A stretch of 41,198 bases of DNA, from positions 1 through 41,198 of the forward strand of contig SXKJ01000425.1 of the NCBI GenBank assembly GCA_005778115.1. Direction: 5' to 3'. The translations under genes and the position numbers were made by a program. Below the pieces are notes generated by a model, which searched no databases, had not been told where the DNA came from, and saw only the letters and a program-made list of their open reading frames with translations. Positions 23,638 through 30,900 of this stretch are shown piece by piece. Each line of letters begins with the position of its first letter. Position 1 is the stretch's first letter. The DNA is from Planctomyces sp. (GTDB lineage Bacteria; Planctomycetota; Planctomycetia; Planctomycetales; Planctomycetaceae).

Positions 23638-26004
23638 TCATTCGCGTGTCTTCAACACCGCGATCAGATCCAAATGATCTAACCGGCGTCGGACCAACAG
23701 GCCCGACAAGATAGCGGCGATGAGCACGACGGTCGTGGCAAACGAATACGTTGCCGGTTCGATGATCAGCGGGATGCGGTACAGCTCGGTGTCCATGAAC
23801 CAACAGACGAGTTTCGCCAGGCGGTTGCCGATGAATAGACCCAGCGGAATGGCGGCACACGTCAAGATGGCCAGCTCGCCCAGCAGGATGCGCGAGATTT
23901 CCGCGCGCGTCAGGCCGAGCACCCGCAGGCTCGCCAGTTCGCGGCCCCGTTCCGACAGAGCCACGCGCGCGGTGTTGTAGACCACGCCGAACGCGATGAT
24001 GCAGGCGAAGACGACGTTGAAGGCTTGCATGGTCAACAGGTTGTTCATCACGGTGTCGCGGAAGCCTTGAATGGACGCCCCTTTGAGCATCACGCTGGCG
24101 ACGCGCGGAGTCGCTTTCAAACGGCGGTAGAGATCCTCGGCGGCGGCCGGATCGGCGGTGATGGCGATGCTGGTCACGGCCGGGCCTTCTCCCACCAGGC
24201 GATTCAGCGCCCGTGCCTCCATGTAACAGACGGTGCCGAGATATTCCTGACTGAGCGCCGCGATCCGTACCGGACGAACGCGGCGGCTCCCCTCCATGAT
24301 TTCCAGCGTGAGGGTATCGCCGATGCGCACGCCGAGCACTTGGGCCAGTTTTTGATTGAGCACGATCCCTTCCGGCGGCACCGCGACTGGTTCGTCGTTG
24401 TCGTCAATCAAATGATTCAGCGTCGCGTTCAAGTCGATGCCGAGCAGATAGGTCCGCTTCTCGACTTGATTGTGGAAGATTTTGACGCCGACTCCCCGAC
24501 GTGGTTCGGCCAGCAGGACGCCGGGAAGCTGTTGAATCTCATTCAGCGCTTTGCGTGAGGTCGGCTCGCTGAGCGTCACGTCGATGTCGTGCCGATTGAT
24601 GTACTCGAACTGCATTCCGACCAGCCATTCCAGCGAGTCGGCGGAAAACCGGCCGAGCACCAGAATCGCCGCGGCCATCGCGATGCCGCACACGGACAAC
24701 ATCGCCTTGACCGGCCGCCGTTCGATGTTGCGAATCACGATGCGGCCGATTTGCGAGAGCCAGTGCTCAAATCCCAGACGCTCGAAGATCGTCGGATGAA
24801 ACTCTCCCGGCGGTTCCGGTCGCATCGCCTCCGCCGGCGGCAGCGAGACCGCGCGGCGCACAACGTTCAGAGTGCCGATCATCGACGCCACCACGCAAAC
24901 GCCGAACGCTCCCGCGATGACTTGCGGAGGGAGCTGATAGTGTAGTTCCGGGTATCGATAGAACTCGGCATAGATGCCCATCATCTTGCGGCCGATGAAC
25001 GCTCCGGCGATCGTCCCCGCGATGCCCCCCACCACGCAGATCAGCAGCACCAGCTTCAAGTAGTGCCGCCCGACCGCCCAGTGCGAATAGCCAAACGCCT
25101 TCAGCGCCGCGATCTGATCTCGCTGCAACGCGATGATCCGCGACAGCACGACGTTGAGCAGGAACGCCGCGACGCCCAAAAAGATCGACGGCACGATCAT
25201 GCCCATGCGTTTGAGGTTGCTGATCTCATCGTTGAGAAACCGATGCGAGATTTGATCCGCACGCGCGTGCGAACCGAAGCCGCCATGCTTTTCGATGATC
25301 TGGTCCAACCGCCGGACGACCTCTCCCTCCGACGCCCCCGGCAGCAGTTCGAGGAGCACGTCGTTGAACGCCCCCTTCATGTCGAACGCCGCTTCGAGCG
25401 CCTCGCGGCCCATCCACAGAATCCCGAATCGCTTGTCATCCGGCACGAGCTGCCCGTACTTGATTTGATAGACGTACTCCGGCGACAGCGCAACGCCAAC
25501 GATCCGCAACTTCTTCTTCTTGCCGTTGATGACCGCCGAGATCTGATCGTTGAGTTCCAGCTTATGAGCTTTGACAAACCCCTCGCTGGCGAGCACCTCA
25601 TCATCGCTGCGTGGTTCGATGAAGCGTCCTTTGCGCAGGAACAGCGAACAGAGATCGGTCGGCTGCGGATGCTCCGGGATCGACACGAGCCGTCCGGCGA
25701 CAGGTTCCGGGAACGACGGTACGTCCAACGTCACATCCTCGACCACGCGTGTCTGAATCCGCGCGACTCCGGGAATCTCTTCCATCCGCTCGGCGACCGT
25801 CAGCGGAGCACGCTTAATCCGAGCAAACACCTGCGGGAACCGATTGTCTTCATAGAAGCCATCCATCGTCCCCTGCAACGAGACCATCGCGCTGGAGGAC
25901 ATCACAAACGTCGCGACCCCGCACGCCATGACCGCGCAGATCGCCAGCACCTGCCCCTTCATCAGGAACACGTCGCGAACCAGTTTGCGATCAATCGCCC
26001 GCAT
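23638..26004 (-). CDS. ABC transporter permease, FtsX/MacB type with two FtsX domains
   Basis: About 788 residues from MRAIDRKLVRDVFLMKGQVL. One N-terminal TM helix is followed by a large periplasmic (MacB-PCD-like) region, a three-helix FtsX domain near residues 280-420, a second external region, and a second FtsX domain ending in the C-terminal helices (AILSGLLVRRRLDHLDLIAV). This duplicated layout is typical of LolC/E- or MacB-like exporters that move lipids, lipoproteins or peptides. No ATPase or membrane-fusion gene is adjacent. I place the start at 26004; the open frame continues to 26820 only because a palindromic repeat upstream is stop-free, and that extension has no protein character. 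Confidence 0.85.
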   Translation of the reverse strand: MRAIDRKLVRDVFLMKGQVLAICAVMACGVATFVMSSSAMVSLQGTMDGFYEDNRFPQVFARIKRAPLTVAERMEEIPGVARIQTRVVEDVTLDVPSFPEPVAGRLVSIPEHPQPTDLCSLFLRKGRFIEPRSDDEVLASEGFVKAHKLELNDQISAVINGKKKKLRIVGVALSPEYVYQIKYGQLVPDDKRFGILWMGREALEAAFDMKGAFNDVLLELLPGASEGEVVRRLDQIIEKHGGFGSHARADQISHRFLNDEISNLKRMGMIVPSIFLGVAAFLLNVVLSRIIALQRDQIAALKAFGYSHWAVGRHYLKLVLLICVVGGIAGTIAGAFIGRKMMGIYAEFYRYPELHYQLPPQVIAGAFGVCVVASMIGTLNVVRRAVSLPPAEAMRPEPPGEFHPTIFERLGFEHWLSQIGRIVIRNIERRPVKAMLSVCGIAMAAAILVLGRFSADSLEWLVGMQFEYINRHDIDVTLSEPTSRKALNEIQQLPGVLLAEPRRGVGVKIFHNQVEKRTYLLGIDLNATLNHLIDDNDEPVAVPPEGIVLNQKLAQVLGVRIGDTLTLEIMEGSRRVRPVRIAALSQEYLGTVCYMEARALNRLVGEGPAVTSIAITADPAAAEDLYRRLKATPRVASVMLKGASIQGFRDTVMNNLLTMQAFNVVFACIIAFGVVYNTARVALSERGRELASLRVLGLTRAEISRILLGELAILTCAAIPLGLFIGNRLAKLVCWFMDTELYRIPLIIEPATYSFATTVVLIAAILSGLLVRRRLDHLDLIAVLKTRE

Positions 26005-26337
26005 GACAAACCCTGGAGTGCTGCGGCTCGACGCAGCCCTCCTTCCATTTGGAAGAACGACGACATTGTCCGCGAAACCGACCTTCGATCTCTCGCCGCG
26101 TCTATGAGTTGCGATCGCCGCGATTCCAATCGAATGGAGGGCTGCGTCGAGCCGCAGCACTCCAGGGGTCATCATCGCGACCGCGATGACCAACCGCCAA
26201 TAACCGTCCCGAAGTTTCGCGTTCCAATTTCTTTGTTCCGTCGATTGTAAATGAACCGAGAGAGGATAATTTGCCGACCCAAGCGTTCGGGCCGCTCGGC
26301 GAATTCCGCATTGTTCCACGTAGGATTCTGAGAAGAG
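26005..26337. other. Divergent intergenic region of 333 bp
   Basis: No gene is credible here. Half of it is the 157-bp palindromic element at 26011-26167. The other half is relatively A/T-rich and should hold the promoter of the plus-strand gene at 26338; GATAAT at 26265-26270 is a possible -10 box, but I see no strong -35. Confidence 0.5.
26011..26167. repeat. Inverted repeat with perfect 32-bp arms upstream of the permease gene
   Basis: Arms at 26011-26042 and 26136-26167 are perfect inverted copies with a 93-bp spacer. Each arm contains the small hairpin GCTGCG-GCTCGA-CGCAGC. It begins 7 bp upstream of the permease ATG. Confidence 0.9.
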
Positions 26338-26808
26338 ATGGCGAGAAACGAAGCAGAGAACTCCCGGCGATTGATCGTCGGTGCCGCGATCGCAATTGTG
26401 TTGGTCGTGGTGGTTGGATTCTTCTTCATGGGAAAGAAGGAGGCCAAGGTCAGCGGCACCGTGACGTTGGATGGCACGCCTCTGTCCGCCGCGCAAGTGG
26501 TCTTCATCGGTGAGGACGCGGACAATCAATCGCCCGTCGTGGCCCAGTCCGACGAAGCGGGGAAGTTCAGCCTGACCGGCAATACCGGCGGGGGGGTGCC
26601 TCTCGGAAAGTATCGAGTCATGGTGACCAAGGAGTCGCTGGCGGATGGAACCCGTCCAGCCGGAGAAGGGTTGAAAAAAGCTCGCGTCGACGGCCTGCTG
26701 GTGAATACGCTGGCCAAGGTGTACGAGGACCAGGCCACGACGCCCTTGAAGTTTGAACTTCATCACGGGGCCAACACGATCAATCTGGAATTGAAGAAAC
26801 AGCCTTAA
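26338..26808 (+). CDS. Membrane-anchored transthyretin-like/carboxypeptidase regulatory-like domain protein
   Basis: 156 residues. One N-terminal TM helix (LIVGAAIAIVLVVVVGFFFM, about 12-31) is followed by an Ig-like beta domain that opens with AKVSGTVTLDGTPLSAAQVV and continues with DEAGKFSL and LGKYRVMVTKES. This is the compact fold that planctomycetes encode in dozens of copies as lipoproteins or anchored proteins, usually next to DUF1559 genes, as here (gene at 26956). The function is unknown. It lies upstream of the DUF1559 gene and is separated from it by a palindrome. Confidence 0.85.
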   Translation: MARNEAENSRRLIVGAAIAIVLVVVVGFFFMGKKEAKVSGTVTLDGTPLSAAQVVFIGEDADNQSPVVAQSDEAGKFSLTGNTGGGVPLGKYRVMVTKESLADGTRPAGEGLKKARVDGLLVNTLAKVYEDQATTPLKFELHHGANTINLELKKQP

Positions 26809-26830
26809 GGGGCCGGGCAAGAATTAGTTT

Positions 26831-26885
26831 GTAGTTCCGCCTTTAGGCGGCATCGGCATCCGGTACCGCCTAAAGGCGGAACTAC
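26831..26885. repeat. Perfect 20-bp inverted repeat between two plus-strand genes
   Basis: Arms 26831-26850 and 26866-26885 are perfect inverted copies with a 15-bp spacer. Each arm is itself a hairpin, CCGCC-TTTA-GGCGG. It sits 22 bp after the transthyretin-like gene's stop and may attenuate transcription into the DUF1559 gene. Confidence 0.9.
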
Positions 26886-26955
26886 GAACTTGTTTCTCCT
26901 CGCCTCAAAAATCACCAAGAGCGACGATTACTCGTTTCTGAAAGCAGGCGTGACG

Positions 26956-27897
26956 ATGACTCGAAGTCAACGACGGCACTTACAGGTTCGAGCCGGTTTT
27001 ACGCTCATTGAGTTGCTGGTGGTGATTGCGATTATCGCGATTCTGATTGCGCTTTTGTTGCCGGCGGTGCAGCAAGCGCGTGAGTCCGCGCGGCGTTCAC
27101 AGTGCAAGAACAACATGAAGCAAGTCGCGCTGGGGATGCTATCGTTCCACGACACTTACAAACGTCTGCCGCAGGCCGGAGGAAACTCGCCCTCTGGAGA
27201 GAATCCGGCCGTGCGAACGTTTTACTTCAGTTGGCCGTTTCACGTTTACCCGTTCATTGAACAGGGTGATCTCTTCAAGCTCGCCCCTAAAGACCCGCTG
27301 GTGGATATCAACACGCTTCCGAACGGGGCGGCCATTCTGGCGAAATTGGACACCTCGCCGATCAAGTCTTTTTATTGCCCGACGCGCCGGGCCGTCCGGC
27401 TGTATCACGGCGATGCCATCACCGACTACGCCGGCAATCTGGGAAGCGCGGTCAATGACGGAGTGATCGTCACCAACAGCGGTGCCACGATTTCGTCGTT
27501 TAACGGTGTCGGCTTTCAAGCCATTCGCGACGGCACGACCAACACGCTGCTCTTGGGAGAGCGGCGAATCAATACACGAGACATCGAAGCGGGCACCGAC
27601 TTCTACGACAACGAATCGGCAGTTCGACCGGCGGATGATTGCGACGTTGTGCGTCGCGCTCAGCCCATCGGCGGCAGTTGGTTGGGGCCAGCGTTCGACA
27701 TCGATGTCGCCACGACGGCCGGCTCGGGTGGTTATTTTGGCGGCGGCGGACTGTGCCAGTTTGGAGGCCCACACGCGGAGGGAATGATGGCCGCTTTGTG
27801 CGACGGCTCCGTCTGTTTTCTCAGCTATACGATCGACGTGAAGATCTTCAAAAACGCCTGCGGCCGAAACGACCGTCAATCGATCACATTCGAGTAG
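26956..27897 (+). CDS. DUF1559 domain protein with type IV pilin-like N-terminus
   Basis: 313 residues from [20 protein letters not shown]. The prepilin cleavage and methylation motif [20 protein letters not shown] is followed by [20 protein letters not shown], the standard DUF1559 opening. The C-terminus keeps the family hallmark [20 protein letters not shown] (normally HPGGxNxxxxDGSVxF). These proteins are expanded hugely in planctomycetes and are thought to be exported pseudopilin-like surface proteins. The open frame extends upstream to 26890 through the palindrome flank, but the pilin motif fixes the start at 26956. Confidence 0.92.
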   Translation: MTRSQRRHLQVRAGFTLIELLVVIAIIAILIALLLPAVQQARESARRSQCKNNMKQVALGMLSFHDTYKRLPQAGGNSPSGENPAVRTFYFSWPFHVYPFIEQGDLFKLAPKDPLVDINTLPNGAAILAKLDTSPIKSFYCPTRRAVRLYHGDAITDYAGNLGSAVNDGVIVTNSGATISSFNGVGFQAIRDGTTNTLLLGERRINTRDIEAGTDFYDNESAVRPADDCDVVRRAQPIGGSWLGPAFDIDVATTAGSGGYFGGGGLCQFGGPHAEGMMAALCDGSVCFLSYTIDVKIFKNACGRNDRQSITFE

Positions 27898-27934
27898 TCC
27901 TGTCACGGCTTTGCTCTCGTTCCCTCTGGCTCAT

Positions 27935-30900
27935 CTACCTGGCCCGTGTGCGCATCGACGATCGAGACGCGGAGGTCAGTGCATGCGCTCGGACGGCTGG
28001 CATTTCCTTCACGGGGGCGATTGGTCGCTGCCCGGGACTGCCTCGCTCAAGCAACTCGACCACGACGACTTGTGACTCGTGACTGAGCGACGGTGACAGC
28101 CATTTCTCGTCGGCGATCAATGTGCCGACGCACCGTCCGTCGAGGTAGACCAGCCGATGCGCCGCGATGCAGGGGACTCGCGGTTGATCGTCGAGAACGC
28201 CCACCAAGTTCAACGGATCGGCGGCCGAGATCAACACGAATTCGCGTCCCTTAGCCTGACTCTCCGAGTCGGCTTCCGAGCCTTGTAATCCATCGCGCAG
28301 CAACCGCAATTGCCGAATCGACTCGCTCATCGAGAACTGCTCGCCCGCCACGCCGGAGATGAATCGTCCGCCACGAATCTCGCCGCGTGCTTCCAGTCGC
28401 CGATAGACCTGCAACAGCTCCCACCACGACGGCGCGCCGGATTCGCGAGCCAACAAGTCTTTGAACATCACCCCCCAACGCCGCAGCAGTTGCCACGCCC
28501 ATTGCTCGACGACTTCGTGGCAGCGAAGTGGGGAGTGGGGAGTGGGGAGTGCGGAGTGGGAGACAGGGACGAGCGTTTTGGTTTCTGTCTTCAACTCCGC
28601 ACTCCGCACTCCGCACTCCGCACTCCATTCCCGCCACAACGACCAGCGGCCCGCCGATCCCGCGACGCCGCGTTGACGCAGGAGTCCCGGCCGGCCTCGG
28701 CTCGCGCCTCGCGACGATGAACGGCACACGTCGCTGATGAGCTGTCGTAATCCAGAAAAACCGTCAGCCGTGACCAAGCCGCGCGACACGAGTTCTCCTA
28801 ATCCATCTTCAACATGAGCCGGCAACAAGCGGCTCTCGCGGAGCAGGTCGGTCAGGAACATCGCCCCCCGCGTTCGCAGCAACAACGCCAGGTCTTCTGC
28901 GGAGGAACTCAGTATTTCGTGGGGCAGGTTTTCAACCTGCCCGGACTTGGGGTCTGGCAGGTTGAAAACCTGCCCCACGACATTCAGCCACGGCAAATCG
29001 CCACGCAGGAACAACGACACCGGCACGACGCGCGTCACTCCAGACATGGGCCTGCTTTTCTCGGGATCGACACGCGGCGGATACAGCCGCCCCCACGCGA
29101 CTTCGCCCCCCAGGCACAACTCGTCGAGCCACTCCGGCCGATAGTGCTCGATTCGCGCCGGCAAGACATCTCGCTCCCATGCGACAGCGGGAATGTCCAA
29201 GCCTTGTAGCATCGCGATCACTTCAAACAGGCCGTTCGATCCTGTTCGCTTGTCGTTGCCAGTGATCCCCTGCCGCCGCGCGAGATACCGCCAGTACGTT
29301 GAAACATCGACCGGCTCAATCAACCGCCGCAAGCCTTCAATCGTCAGCCGATGAATGCGAGCGAGCAACCGACGATGGCACCATTCGTTGGGAGTTGGGA
29401 GTTCGGAGTTCGGAGTGTGGAGTTGAACGACAGATTTATCCGAGACTCCAGTCTTCAACTCCGCACTCCGCACTTCGCACTCCCCACTCTCGCGAAACAC
29501 CCCGCGTAACACCGTTCCCTCCCCTTCGAGGGCCTCCAGCGCGGACGAGACTTGTGACTCGGTGAACGTTGTTTGGTTCGCCAGTTCCGCTGACGTAATC
29601 GGCCCGCAGACTTCCAACCAACCGCGTAGAACGGCGACTCGCGCGTCGGTCGTTTCCCATGCGGTGCGGACTCCAGAGGGAGCAGCGATGACAGGATCAA
29701 TCGTCTGGTTGGGAAAAAGCACCGTGATCGCAGGCAATCGCTCGGCTGCGACCCATGCGAGTTGTCCATTCGGCAGCGTGAGCGAGGTCGCTCGGCGATC
29801 GGCGATGAGTTCGGCGAAGTCACTCTCGTGGCCGACGCTGCTAGCGTCGGCGCGGATACTGGCAGCATCCGCCACGGTGTGCGGAATGAAGAATAGGCTC
29901 AGCAGCGCGTCGTGCAGTTCGTCGGCGTTACGGATCAGCGGCTGAGCCTCACGCACGACTTGCTCGATCGCCGCCGGATCGAGCTTCGCCAGATCTCGCA
30001 CATCGTCGGGATTGAGCGTGCGGCGGTTCGCGACTGCGCGAGCACGACGCTCCTGAATCTCGCCGCCATCGAGGAACGCATACGGATTCGCGTTGAGCAA
30101 CTCGTAACAGAACGGCGATGGCTCGCGCGTGTCGCGAGCGATCAGTTCGATCCGTCCCGCCTCAATGTCTTCGAGCACTCGATGCAGCCCCGCGAGATCC
30201 ATCGCTTCGGTCAGGCAGTCGTACATCGTCTGTTGAACCAGCGGATGATCGGGCAACTCGTGATCGCCGACGATGTTCTCCTGGCAGCCGGTCAGCTTGG
30301 GAAACACGGCCGTCAATAAATCGTCCGAACGAAAGCGTTGCAGGGCAGGGGGGACTTTCTGTCCGTTCCGCATGCGCAGGACCAAGAGAGCTCGGTTCAT
30401 GTTCCAACGCCAGCGCGTCTGAAACAGCGGAGTTTGCAGAATCGCCTGCTCCAGCAAGTTGCGAGAGTTCTCGCGATTGAGCATCGGGAACATGCTCTCC
30501 AAAGGAAACGAATGCTGTGGGCCGAGCGACAAGATGAAGCCGTCATCGTCGGCGGTCGCCTGCAATTCAAAATCGAACGAGCGGCAGAACCTCTTCCGCA
30601 TCGCCAGTCCCCATGCCTTGCAGACTCGTGCCCCAAACGGAGCATGAACGACCATCTGCATCCCGCCGGATTCGTCGAAGAATCGTTCAAAGACGATCTT
30701 CTTCTGATTCGGGATCACGCCGATGGCCGCCTTCTGCGACTCGGCATAGTTCGCGATTTGTTGCGCCGCCCATTCAGAGCAATTCGTCTCCGCGAGCAGC
30801 CAGCCGGCAAGCGAGGGTGGCACGCCCTGACCATCGGGAAGGGCGTGGGTGACGGCTCCTCCACGCCCTTCCCGATGGTCAGGGCGTGCCACCCAGTCAC

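Noticed and set aside
25063-26250. A 395-codon plus-strand open frame
   Set aside because: It is antisense to the ABC permease, is extremely Arg/Asp/His-rich in composition, and runs into the palindromic repeat; a shadow frame.
26005-26820. N-terminal extension of the permease to 26820 (272 extra codons)
   Set aside because: The extension is antisense to the transthyretin-like gene and passes through a palindrome; the sequence after the ATG at 26004 begins exactly like an FtsX-type permease.
28525-28627. Tandem 7-bp units that could suggest a CRISPR array or minisatellite
   Set aside because: The units are only 7 bp without unique spacers, occur as inverted arms and are translated in frame; no cas genes are present.
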